Part shown: positions 22,888 through 30,242 of the stretch, one piece after another
Numbering within the stretch: the first letter of the stretch is position 1
Layout of the letters: each line of letters opens with the position of its first letter
NCBI GenBank assembly: GCA_947472705.1
Contig: CANJDA010000006.1
Location: forward strand, 1 to 30,242
Direction of reading: 5' to 3'
DNA: 30,242 nucleotides
Source of the DNA: Flavobacteriaceae bacterium
GTDB taxonomy: Bacteria > Bacteroidota > Bacteroidia > Flavobacteriales > Flavobacteriaceae
Notes under the pieces: model-generated
Database searches by the model: none
Told to the model about the DNA's origin: nothing
Seen by the model: the letters and a program-made list of their open reading frames with translations, nothing else
Program-made: the position numbers and the translations under genes

Positions 22888-25521
22888 ATGAAAAAACTCT
22901 ACACACTATTGTTTATTGTGTTGATGGTTGTTACTGCTAAGGCGCAGATTATAAATTTTCCTGATGCTAATTTTAAGGCGAAGTTGTTAGAAGCCAATAC
23001 TACAAATCAAATAGCCTCTACAGACACCCCTGATATCAATGGAAACGTTACAAACTATACTAAAATTGATACCAATAATGACGGTGAAATACAGGTTAGT
23101 GAAGCAATAGCTATAAAGTGGTTGTATTTTTTTAATGGTGTTTCTACTGGAAATATTACTAATTTATCTGGCATACAAAGTTTTACTGAACTTCAATATT
23201 TGAATTGTAAACTTAATACCATTACTAATTTAAATTTAAGTGGTATGCAAAACTTAAAATTTTTAGATTGTTCCTCTAATCAAATGACCAGTATAAATTT
23301 AACCGGATTAACCAATCTTCAAAATTTTGATTGTTCTATTAATAATTTTGCGAGTTTAAATTTGAGTGGTTTAACAAGCCTTCTATCGGTAAACTGTTCT
23401 ACGAATCACCCTCTTACGAGTTTAAATTTAAATGGGTTAACCAATCTCAAAAGTTTACTGTGTGATGCTGACAGTAACCTTATTAGCATAAATTTGAGTG
23501 GTTTTACAAGTCTTATAGACTTTAGTTGTTTGAGTTGTTTGCTTTCGAATATAGATTTAACTGGGTTAGTTAATCTTCAAAACTTGGCACTGTATAATAA
23601 TGCACTTTCGAGTATTAATTTGCTTGACTTAACAAGTCTTCAAAAATTAGATTGTAGAAATAATCTGCTTACTGCATTAGATTTAGGAGGATTGGCAAAT
23701 CTTCAAGAAATAGATTGCAGTGGTAACCAAATCACTAGTTTAAATCTTATTGGATTATCCAACCTACAAAAATTAAATTGCGGAAATAATCAAATTACAA
23801 GTATCAATGTTGCTGGTTTGTCAAATCTTTTGGAACTAAATTGTACTCAAAACCTACTCCCTACTCTAGATGTAAATGGGTTAACCAATCTTCAAAAAAT
23901 ATATATAAATCTTAATAACTTTACTTCTGTTGACTTTTCATCTTGTTTGAATTTAAACTATGCTAATTGTAACAGCAATCCGCTTCTTACACGTTTAAAT
24001 ATTAAAAATGGGATTACCACCAACACTGTTTTTTTTGACTGTCCTCATATTAAATATTTATGTGCAGATGATAGTGAAATAAATACTATACAAACAAGAA
24101 TAAGCCAATATGGCTATACAAATTGTCATGTAAACACCTATTGTAGTTTTGTGCCTGGAGGAAACTATTTTACTATTCAAGGAAATAATAAATACGATGG
24201 AGATAATGATGGGTGTAGTGCTACCGATATTAATTTTCCCTACTTAAAAATAGTCATTGCTAATGGCCCTAACACTGAGACTACCATAGTCAATCCATCC
24301 GGAACTTATTTTATTCCGGTTCCAGCAGGGACACAAACCATTACTCCTATCGTTGAAAATCCAAATTATTTTGTGGTTTCCCCTAATGTTACAACCGTTA
24401 CTTTTCCGACGAATACAAGCCCTTTTACTCAAGATTTTTGTATTACACCAAATGGTATTCACCAAGATTTAGAAGTAGTTTTACTTCCGTTGAATGTTCC
24501 TAGGCCAGGATTTATTGCAAACTACAAACTGATTTATAAAAACAAAGGTAATGTTCCTCTTGACGGTTTTGTTAAGGTAGATTATGGTGCAAACCCAAAT
24601 GTTATGGTTCTTAGTTCAGCAGTTCCTAGTGTTTCGAGTGCAATTGAACCAGAATTGCAATGGGATTATACCAACCTACAACCATTTGAAACAAGAATTA
24701 TTACTTTTTCGATGTTATTAAACAGTACAACACAATCCCCCCCATTGAATAATGGTGATGATCTTGGTTTAGCTGCAGTGATTTATCCAATCGTTGATGA
24801 TGAATACTATCAAGATAACCATTCACAAATAAAGCAAAAAGTTGTAAACGCACATGACCCCAATGATAAAATTTGTAATGAAGGAGATATCGTTGGAACT
24901 GATATGATTGATAATTATGTTCATTACATTATTAGATTTGAAAATACGGGTACGGCCAATGCTCAGAACGTAGTGGTAAAAGATATAATTGATACTACTA
25001 AATTTGATATCAATAGTTTGATTCCCATTTCAGGAAGTCATTCGTTTGAAACAAAAATAAAGAACACCAACAAAGTGGAATTCATTTTTGAAAACATCGA
25101 TTTGCCATTTGATGATGCCAACAATGATGGTTATGTAGCGTTTAAAATTAAAACCAAACCAACATTAGTGGTTGGCAATACGTTTAGTAACTCGGCTAGT
25201 ATTTATTTTGATTATAACTTTCCGATTGCCACGAATACATTTACAACAACTATTCAAGCTTTGGCGACTCAAGATTTTGATTTTGGGAATTATTTTAGTG
25301 TTTATCCTGTTCCAACAGAGCAAGAGTTGCATATACAAACTAAGGAAAACATAGATATGAAATCGATTGAAATATATAATATAGTTGGGCAAATGGTCCT
25401 TGCTATTACAAATGCGGAAAGTGTTTCTACTATAGATGTTTCTAATTTAAAATCGGGAACTTATTTTATAAAAGTAAATACCAATAAAGGAACGGCTAAT
25501 AGTAAGTTTATTAAAGAGTAA
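22888..25521 (+). CDS. leucine-rich-repeat T9SS cargo protein, long form
   Basis: An 877-residue secreted protein. After a signal peptide ending TAKAQ (residue 20) comes a capping region with an EF-hand-like loop (DTNNDGEIQVSE, 61-72). About 13 leucine-rich repeats of 21-22 residues follow (99-375), most with a Cys in the pattern LxxLxCxxNxL. A Cys-containing cap (CADD to VNTYC, about 391-418) ends the solenoid. Next are beta-sandwich-like regions (about 420-650) and a module beginning HDPNDKICNEG (656-790) like the DUF7619 conserved-repeat domains. The C-terminal T9SS type A sorting domain (801-877) has VYPVPT, IYNIVGQ and GTYFIKV. It should be exported by T9SS, processed and attached to, or released from, the surface. 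Start is at the ATG at 22888, which opens the signal peptide. Ligand unknown. Confidence 0.9.
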   Translation: MKKLYTLLFIVLMVVTAKAQIINFPDANFKAKLLEANTTNQIASTDTPDINGNVTNYTKIDTNNDGEIQVSEAIAIKWLYFFNGVSTGNITNLSGIQSFTELQYLNCKLNTITNLNLSGMQNLKFLDCSSNQMTSINLTGLTNLQNFDCSINNFASLNLSGLTSLLSVNCSTNHPLTSLNLNGLTNLKSLLCDADSNLISINLSGFTSLIDFSCLSCLLSNIDLTGLVNLQNLALYNNALSSINLLDLTSLQKLDCRNNLLTALDLGGLANLQEIDCSGNQITSLNLIGLSNLQKLNCGNNQITSINVAGLSNLLELNCTQNLLPTLDVNGLTNLQKIYINLNNFTSVDFSSCLNLNYANCNSNPLLTRLNIKNGITTNTVFFDCPHIKYLCADDSEINTIQTRISQYGYTNCHVNTYCSFVPGGNYFTIQGNNKYDGDNDGCSATDINFPYLKIVIANGPNTETTIVNPSGTYFIPVPAGTQTITPIVENPNYFVVSPNVTTVTFPTNTSPFTQDFCITPNGIHQDLEVVLLPLNVPRPGFIANYKLIYKNKGNVPLDGFVKVDYGANPNVMVLSSAVPSVSSAIEPELQWDYTNLQPFETRIITFSMLLNSTTQSPPLNNGDDLGLAAVIYPIVDDEYYQDNHSQIKQKVVNAHDPNDKICNEGDIVGTDMIDNYVHYIIRFENTGTANAQNVVVKDIIDTTKFDINSLIPISGSHSFETKIKNTNKVEFIFENIDLPFDDANNDGYVAFKIKTKPTLVVGNTFSNSASIYFDYNFPIATNTFTTTIQALATQDFDFGNYFSVYPVPTEQELHIQTKENIDMKSIEIYNIVGQMVLAITNAESVSTIDVSNLKSGTYFIKVNTNKGTANSKFIKE

Positions 25522-25522
25522 T

Positions 25523-25550
25523 AAAAAGCCCCTCGGATGAGGGGTTTTTT
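25523..25550 (+). terminator. terminator after the first LRR gene
   Basis: A stem of CCCCTC/GAGGGG (25529-25534 with 25539-25544), extended by a G-U pair and A-T pairs, with a GGAT loop and a T tract. It lies directly after the stop codon and ends 4 bases before the -7 box of the second LRR gene. Confidence 0.88.
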
Positions 25551-25554
25551 ATTT

Positions 25555-25562
25555 TATCTTTG
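25555..25562 (+). promoter_or_regulatory. -7 box of the second LRR gene
   Basis: TATCTTTG, identical to the box before the first LRR gene, 16 bp upstream of the ATG at 25579. Its -33 region would fall in the terminator hairpin and T tract of the preceding gene, and no TTG is seen there. Confidence 0.5.
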
Positions 25563-25578
25563 AGCCACAAATTGTTTT

Positions 25579-27000
25579 ATGAAAAGACTTTATATCCTTT
25601 TGGCGGTTGTATTTATGGTTTTAACTACCAAAGCTCAAATAATAAATATACCAGATGCTAATTTTAAGACCAAATTATTAGCGGCAAGCCCATCAAATAG
25701 TATTGCCTTAAATGGTACTGTTTCTATAAAAATAGATATTAATGATAATAATGAAATAGAAGTAAGCGAGGCATTACTGGTTACTGGTTTAAATGTTTCT
25801 ATAGCAAACATATATAACATGTCTGGTATAGAATATTTCTCCAATCTTCGTTCACTTAATTGTAATCAAAATCACATTCCCGCTTTAGACGTAAGTAGTT
25901 TGAATAATCTTAAATCGTTGTATTGCAGTCTCAATTTATTGACCTCTTTAAATTTAACAGGATTAACCCATCTTACTAATCTTGAATGTGCCGAGAATAC
26001 CCTTACCCAAATCAATTTTGCCGATGCTACTAGTATTCAAAACTTAAGTTGCCGATTTAACTTTCTTACTTCGTTAGACTTAAATGGTTTGCTTTCTCTT
26101 CAATCCTTAAATTGTGATTATAATCAATTGACTACTTTAAACCTAAGTAACTTAGTTCAATTAACTAATTTAGGTTGTCAATCCAATCAATTTGTTGCTT
26201 TAGATTTGAGTCCATTAGTGAATTTAAATTTTTTAAATTGTTCCTTTAACCAACTGACTTCATTAGACTTGAGTGGATTGGATAATTTGACTATTTTGAA
26301 CTGTTCTCATAATCAAATCTCAACTCTGGACTTAACGAACTTGACTAATCTTACCCTATTGAATTGTGAGTATAATCAAATTGGCAATCCTTTTGTTTTA
26401 AGTGAAATGACCAACCTTCAATCGGCATATTGTCATAACAACCTTATCCCTTCATTTACCTTTACTGACATGCCTAGTCTTGAAATTTTAGATTGCAGCT
26501 CAAATCAAATTGCAACTTTAGATGTAAGTATATTGCCTGCGCTATCGCTTTTAAACTGCCATGAGAATGGTCAATTGGTTTATTTAAATATTAACAATGG
26601 CATCAATGAGCAGTTTTTAGATTTTTCAAATAATCCAATCCTTTTGAATATATGTGCCGATGAAGGGCAACTAACTATGGTACAAAATCTCATTACTCAA
26701 TATGGTTATTCCAATTGCCAAGTCAGTTCAACATGCAATATGGCTATTGCTGATAATTTTGTAAATGCCAATATCAAAATATATCCAAATCCAGTTCAAA
26801 ACAGTTTGCATATTGAATCAATAAATGGAAATGTTATCCATTTGATAACTATCTATGATATTATTGGACAAGAGATAATAGCTCTACCTTGCACTGGAAG
26901 TGATTCAACGGTTGAAGTTTCTAATTTAAAAACAGGAACCTATTTTATTGGTATTAATTCGGATAAAGGGACAGCCTACAGCAAGTTCATTAAAGAATAA
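25579..27000 (+). CDS. leucine-rich-repeat T9SS cargo protein, short form
   Basis: A 473-residue paralogue of the protein encoded just upstream. Signal peptide (ending TTKAQ), N-terminal cap (IPDANFKTKLLAA) and EF-hand-like loop (DINDNNEIEVSE, 53-64) match it closely. About 12 leucine-rich repeats of 21-22 residues (87-344) follow, nearly all with the Cys in LxCxxNxL. The same Cys-containing cap closes the solenoid (ICADEG to VSSTC). It then passes directly to a T9SS type A sorting domain (393-473; IYPNPV, IYDIIGQ, GTYFIGI, ending SKFIKE). The roughly 380-residue middle module of the long form is missing. It converges with the CoA-transferase gene, 18 bp apart. Confidence 0.9.
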   Translation: MKRLYILLAVVFMVLTTKAQIINIPDANFKTKLLAASPSNSIALNGTVSIKIDINDNNEIEVSEALLVTGLNVSIANIYNMSGIEYFSNLRSLNCNQNHIPALDVSSLNNLKSLYCSLNLLTSLNLTGLTHLTNLECAENTLTQINFADATSIQNLSCRFNFLTSLDLNGLLSLQSLNCDYNQLTTLNLSNLVQLTNLGCQSNQFVALDLSPLVNLNFLNCSFNQLTSLDLSGLDNLTILNCSHNQISTLDLTNLTNLTLLNCEYNQIGNPFVLSEMTNLQSAYCHNNLIPSFTFTDMPSLEILDCSSNQIATLDVSILPALSLLNCHENGQLVYLNINNGINEQFLDFSNNPILLNICADEGQLTMVQNLITQYGYSNCQVSSTCNMAIADNFVNANIKIYPNPVQNSLHIESINGNVIHLITIYDIIGQEIIALPCTGSDSTVEVSNLKTGTYFIGINSDKGTAYSKFIKE

Positions 27001-27018
27001 TGAAACCATCACATTATT

Positions 27019-28287
27019 TTATCTCAACATATCATAATAAGCTCTTTCGATACTTTCTTGATGAGAAGGGTGAGCAATTTTGACCATTTCAGTAACACGC
27101 TGTCTTAATGTTTTGCCGTATAAATTGGCAATACCGTTTTCAGTAATAATGTATTGCACATGAGAACGGGTTGAAACTACCCCTGCTCCTTGTTTTAAAA
27201 AAGGCACTATGCGACTTTCGCCATTTTTGGTTATAGAAGGTAATGCAATTATGGCTTTTCCGCCTTCACTCAAGGATGCTCCACGGATAAAATCCATTTG
27301 ACCACCTACGCCAGAGTACATATGAGCTCCAATTGAATCGGCACAAACTTGACCGGTTACGTCTACTTCAATGGCTGAATTTATCGCCACCATCTTGGGA
27401 TTTTTACGAATGCGAGCAGTGTCATTCACCATCGACGATTCTTTCATTTCGATAAATGGATTGTCATTAACAAAATCATATAATCGTTTGGAGCCAATTA
27501 AAAAAGTAGCTAAGACTCTTCCTCTCAAAGTTCCTTTATATTTACAATTGATAACACCTTTTTCGATTAAATCAATCACACCATCCGAGAACATCTCAGT
27601 ATGCAGTCCTAAATCTTTATGGTTTTTTAAATTACTCAAAGCCGCATTGGGTATGGAGCCTATTCCCATTTGCAAAGTACTTCGGTCTTCAATTAGAGAA
27701 GCCACATACGCTCCTATCTTTTCTTCTTCATTGGAAAATGCACAAGGTTCATGGCCGTATATGGGTACATTTACCTCTACCAAAAAATCAATTTCTTTTA
27801 TATGAATAATCCCATCACCAAAGGTTCTTGGCATTTGTGGATTGACTTGAGCTATAACTATTTTAGCCTTTTGTATAGCAGCCACTGTAGCTTCAACAGA
27901 AACGCCTAAAGAACAATATCCATGACTATCGGGTGGCGAAACATGTATAAAAGCTACATCAATGGGTAAGACATTTTTTCTAAACAAATGAGGCAACTCA
28001 CTTAAAAAAACGGGGGTATAAGAACCGTTACCAGCAGCAAGAGTATGACGAACATTGGCACCTAGGAAAAAAGAATTTACGTGGAAGCTTTCCGCTAAAT
28101 CAGGATTGGCATAGGGAGCAGGTCCTTCGGTATGCAAATGACACACCTCAACATTGCGCAACTCAGAAGCTCTATCTGTAAGCGCTTTTGTTAAAATTGT
28201 AGGGGCTGCTGCTGCCGCTTGAACATAGACACGATTGTCAGATTTCACCATTTTTACAGCTTCTGCTGCAGAAACATATTTGCTCAT
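27019..28287 (-). CDS. acetyl-CoA hydrolase/transferase family protein
   Basis: A 422-residue CoA-transferase of the acetyl-CoA hydrolase / 4-hydroxybutyrate CoA-transferase family. The probable catalytic glutamate, which forms the glutamyl-CoA thioester in relatives, is Glu231 in LGLHTEMFSDG. Other landmarks are HVSPPDSHGYCSLG, MGIGSIPNAAL and SGVGGQMDFIRGA. The enzyme moves CoA between acyl-CoA and acetate-like acids, so it could produce acetate or activate short-chain acids; the substrate cannot be read from sequence. There is no signal peptide. The ATG at 28287 begins MSKYVSAAEAV; a longer frame would start upstream of the promoter. It is divergent from map. Confidence 0.92.
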   Translation of the reverse strand: MSKYVSAAEAVKMVKSDNRVYVQAAAAAPTILTKALTDRASELRNVEVCHLHTEGPAPYANPDLAESFHVNSFFLGANVRHTLAAGNGSYTPVFLSELPHLFRKNVLPIDVAFIHVSPPDSHGYCSLGVSVEATVAAIQKAKIVIAQVNPQMPRTFGDGIIHIKEIDFLVEVNVPIYGHEPCAFSNEEEKIGAYVASLIEDRSTLQMGIGSIPNAALSNLKNHKDLGLHTEMFSDGVIDLIEKGVINCKYKGTLRGRVLATFLIGSKRLYDFVNDNPFIEMKESSMVNDTARIRKNPKMVAINSAIEVDVTGQVCADSIGAHMYSGVGGQMDFIRGASLSEGGKAIIALPSITKNGESRIVPFLKQGAGVVSTRSHVQYIITENGIANLYGKTLRQRVTEMVKIAHPSHQESIERAYYDMLR

Positions 28288-28302
28288 AACTAAAAATTTA
28301 GG

Positions 28303-28310
28303 CAAAGGTA
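28303..28310 (-). promoter_or_regulatory. CoA-transferase -7 box
   Basis: The minus strand reads TACCTTTG from 28310 to 28303, a full TAnnTTTG match 15 bp upstream of the ATG at 28287. This supports the short form of the protein. No -33 element is clear. Confidence 0.5.
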
Positions 28311-28383
28311 CTATTGGAAAAGATTGAAAAACATGATAAAACTCATTTATGTTTGCCAATTATTTCAAATCAGTATAAAATTG

Positions 28384-28391
28384 TACTTTTG
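28384..28391 (+). promoter_or_regulatory. map -7 box
   Basis: TACTTTTG, a full TAnnTTTG match 34 bp upstream of the ATG at 28426. A second match, TATGTTTG, lies at 28348-28355 and may be a tandem promoter or, through its TTTG, a distant -33 element. Confidence 0.5.
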
Positions 28392-28425
28392 CCAACTGAC
28401 TCGAAACGCAGTTAAATTGAAGCTC

Positions 28426-29244
28426 ATGATTATCCAAAAAACAAAAGAAGAAATTGAATTAATGCGCGAAAGTGCACTGATTGTTTCTAAAACCTTAGGC
28501 ATGATTGCCTCCGAAATTAAACCAGGTGTTACCACTTTATATTTAGATAAACTTGCCGAAGCTTTCATCAGAGATCATGGTGCTGTACCAGGGTTTTTAG
28601 GAATGTATGGTTTCCCTAACTCGCTTTGTATGAGCCCGAATGCGCAAGTAGTGCATGGCATTCCAAATGATGTACCGCTTCAAGAAGGCGATGTGATTTC
28701 GGTTGATTGTGGTGCATTGAAAAATGGTTTTTATGGTGATCACGCCTACTCTTTTGAGATTGGAGAAGTAGCTCCAGAAGTTAAAAAGCTATTGCAAGTA
28801 ACTAAAGAAAGTTTGTATGTTGGTATTCGTGAATTCAAAGCTGGTAATCGCGTTGAAGATGTAGGAAATGCGATTCAGAAATATTGTGAAGGTCATGGTT
28901 ATGGGGTGGTTCGCGAATTGGTGGGTCACGGCTTAGGCAGAGTAATGCATGAAGAACCCGAAATGCCAAACTATGGTAAACGTGGTCGAGGCAAACTTTT
29001 TGTGGAAGGAATGGTGGTAGCCATTGAACCGATGATTAATATGGGTACTAAAAACATTAAGCAATTGAAAGACGGTTGGACTATTCTAACTGCTGATGGG
29101 AAGCCAAGTGCTCACTTTGAACACGACGTAGCCTTAGTTGATGGAAAGCCCGAATTGCTTTCGACTTTTGCTTATATCTACAAAGCCTTAGAAATTGAAA
29201 GTAATGAGGAATATGAATTTCGTAAAAACCCTTTAGTCTTATAA
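28426..29244 (+). CDS. map: type I methionine aminopeptidase
   Basis: A 272-residue cytoplasmic enzyme that removes the initiator methionine from nascent proteins. All residues of the dinuclear metal site are present: Asp94 and Asp105, His168, Glu201 and Glu232, each three positions before its E. coli counterpart, with His78 in VVHGIPND. Length is slightly longer at the C-terminus than in E. coli. I start it at the ATG at 28426 (MIIQKTKEEI); the longer frame crosses two promoter-like boxes and adds residues without family support. The stop codon TAA shares its last base with the ATG of the methyltransferase gene, so the two are co-transcribed. Confidence 0.96.
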   Translation: MIIQKTKEEIELMRESALIVSKTLGMIASEIKPGVTTLYLDKLAEAFIRDHGAVPGFLGMYGFPNSLCMSPNAQVVHGIPNDVPLQEGDVISVDCGALKNGFYGDHAYSFEIGEVAPEVKKLLQVTKESLYVGIREFKAGNRVEDVGNAIQKYCEGHGYGVVRELVGHGLGRVMHEEPEMPNYGKRGRGKLFVEGMVVAIEPMINMGTKNIKQLKDGWTILTADGKPSAHFEHDVALVDGKPELLSTFAYIYKALEIESNEEYEFRKNPLVL

Positions 29245-30014
29245 TGAAAAAAATATTCAAATTTATTCTCAATACCATCCCAAGACCGATATTAATTCGA
29301 TTGAGTATCCTAGTGCGACCAATATTAGCATTTTTGTTAAAAGGCAATCGTTTCACTGATCCAATTGATGGCAAAAGTTTCAAGATGTTTTTGCCTTATG
29401 GGTACGGAAATCAAAGAAATAATGTGTTATCGCCAAGTACACTTTCGTTGGAAAGACACCGTTTATTGTGGTTGTATTTGCAAAATGAAACGGATTTTTT
29501 TACAGCTATCGATAAAAAAAAGGTATTGCACTTTGCTCCAGAACAGGAGTTTTACAAACGATTCAAAAAGCAACCCAATATAGAGTACACCACTACCGAT
29601 TTGCTTTCGCCTTTGGCTGATGTAAAAGCTGATATCTGTAATTTGCCTTTTGAGGACAACAGTTATGATATCATTTTTTGCAATCATGTGTTAGAGCACA
29701 TTCCAGATGATACTAAAGCCATGCAAGAACTGTATCGTGTTTTAAAACCTGGCGGAATGGGTATTTTTCAAATTCCTCAAGATTTATCAAGAGCAACTAC
29801 TTTTTCTGATGATACCATTGTAAACCAAAAAGAACGTGCTAAAATCTTTGGACAATACGATCATGTTCGAGTGTATGGCCGAGATTATTTTGAAAAGTTG
29901 CGCAGTATTGGTTTCAAAGTGGTTGAGGAAGATTATACTAATAAAATTGCTGCAGACTTGGTAGAGCAATACTGCCTAGCCAAAGGAGAAATCATTCCCG
30001 TTTGTTTTAAGTAA
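29244..30014 (+). CDS. class I SAM-dependent methyltransferase
   Basis: A 256-residue methyltransferase with the Methyltransf_11 pattern. The first motif is unusual, VLHFAPE (94-100), in place of a Gly-rich loop, and is followed by the later motifs NLPFEDNSYDIIFCNHVLEH and ELYRVLKPGG. The N-terminal part (about 35-80) has RHRLLWLYL and a segment whose spacing looks like a four-Cys zinc knuckle without the cysteines: Asp39-x2-Asp42 and Ser63-x2-Thr66. The start ATG overlaps the map stop by one base. The acceptor substrate is unknown; pairing with map suggests a housekeeping role, though this is only context. No signal peptide, but the first 30 residues are basic and hydrophobic. Confidence 0.88.
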   Translation: MKKIFKFILNTIPRPILIRLSILVRPILAFLLKGNRFTDPIDGKSFKMFLPYGYGNQRNNVLSPSTLSLERHRLLWLYLQNETDFFTAIDKKKVLHFAPEQEFYKRFKKQPNIEYTTTDLLSPLADVKADICNLPFEDNSYDIIFCNHVLEHIPDDTKAMQELYRVLKPGGMGIFQIPQDLSRATTFSDDTIVNQKERAKIFGQYDHVRVYGRDYFEKLRSIGFKVVEEDYTNKIAADLVEQYCLAKGEIIPVCFK

Positions 30015-30081
30015 ATTATAAGTTTAGACATAATAGTGGTATCTAAATTTTAGTATCTTTACTACTCATATTTTTATACCT

Positions 30082-30242
30082 ATGTTAAAAAAGTTTTTTA
30101 TTTGCTGCTTGTTGATAAATAGCGTTGTTTCTTTTTCACAGACAGAAGTAGAAGTAGCTCCGCCTTATAATATCAAAACCGTAACTTTTGTTCAAAACGG
30201 ACAAAATGCCATCCCCGTTTTTCAATTAGGTGATAATTTTCA
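30082..30242 (+). CDS. T9SS Plug-like protein (DUF5103), 5' part only
   Basis: The first 53 codons of a gene cut by the window edge. It begins at an ATG with a signal peptide (MLKKFFICCLLINSVVSFSQ), and the mature start TEVEVAPPYNIKTVTFVQ followed by QNAIPVFQLGDNF resembles the N-terminus of DUF5103 proteins. In Flavobacterium this family includes Plug, the protein that closes the periplasmic face of the SprA translocon of the type IX secretion system. If right, it complements the T9SS cargo genes and gld genes in the window. A TATCTTTA box (30049-30056) lies upstream. Assigned by recall of a short segment only. Confidence 0.7.
   Translation, partial: MLKKFFICCLLINSVVSFSQTEVEVAPPYNIKTVTFVQNGQNAIPVFQLGDNF

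Noticed and set aside
23182..24010. Regular 63-66 base periodicity that could suggest a CRISPR array or satellite repeat
   Set aside because: The periodicity is that of 21-22 residue leucine-rich repeats in an open frame; units diverge at DNA level and there are no constant repeats with unique spacers.
27371..27805. A 144-codon plus-strand frame inside the CoA-transferase gene
   Set aside because: It is antisense to the conserved catalytic part of a clear enzyme, and its product has no recognisable features.

Overview
The window comes from a low-GC member of the Bacteroidota, almost certainly a Flavobacteriaceae species close to Flavobacterium. Evidence: gliding genes gldB and gldC, two cargo proteins with C-terminal sorting domains of the type IX secretion system (T9SS), the start of a T9SS Plug-like gene at the right edge, DUF5916 and DUF6702 proteins, many -7 boxes of the Bacteroidota form TAnnTTTG, and no purine-rich ribosome-binding sites. 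No phage, insertion sequence, CRISPR array or defence system was seen; this is chromosomal core with a modest accessory stretch at 22.6-27.0 kb.

Layout. 0.1-4.5 kb: alpha/beta hydrolase, engB, then gldB-gldC facing engB and divergent from nadE, and an orphan LuxR-type response regulator. 4.5-9.0 kb (minus strand): dnaG, then an operon of ECF sigma factor, putative membrane anti-sigma factor and an outer-membrane barrel protein with a coiled-coil N-terminus. 9.1-13.8 kb: long-chain polyprenyl diphosphate synthase, an unknown lipoprotein, rlmN, an O-methyltransferase, and a tatA-PAP2 phosphatase pair. 13.8-18.3 kb: a three-gene minus-strand group (carboxypeptidase-regulatory-like protein, DUF6702 protein, M1 metallopeptidase), the peptidase gene pepE, and a tRNA-Gly(UCC) with its own promoter and terminator. 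18.6-22.6 kb: an exported CBM9/DUF5916 protein and gpmI. 22.7-27.0 kb: a palindromic intergenic repeat followed by two paralogous leucine-rich-repeat T9SS cargo genes. 27.0-30.2 kb: an acetyl-CoA hydrolase/transferase, methionine aminopeptidase (map), a SAM methyltransferase overlapping map by one base, and the 5' end of a Plug-like gene.

How it fits together. Much of the accessory content concerns the cell envelope: gliding lipoproteins, T9SS cargo and a T9SS component, an envelope sigma/anti-sigma/porin-like unit, Tat translocation and exported peptidases. The rest is housekeeping (NAD synthesis, DNA primase, isoprenoid chain synthesis, glycolysis, protein N-terminal processing).

Most noteworthy: DnaG keeps its overall fold and catalytic TOPRIM residues but all four zinc-ribbon ligands are replaced, and the methyltransferase at the right end shows a similar four-position replacement at CxxC-like positions. 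The two LRR genes share not only their coding ends but also their promoter and leader, and differ by one large internal module. Three genes (dnaG, the ECF sigma factor, the PAP2 phosphatase) have only TTG as a plausible start. No clearly undescribed multi-gene system was found; the best candidates for new biology are the sigma/anti-sigma/barrel unit and the LRR pair.
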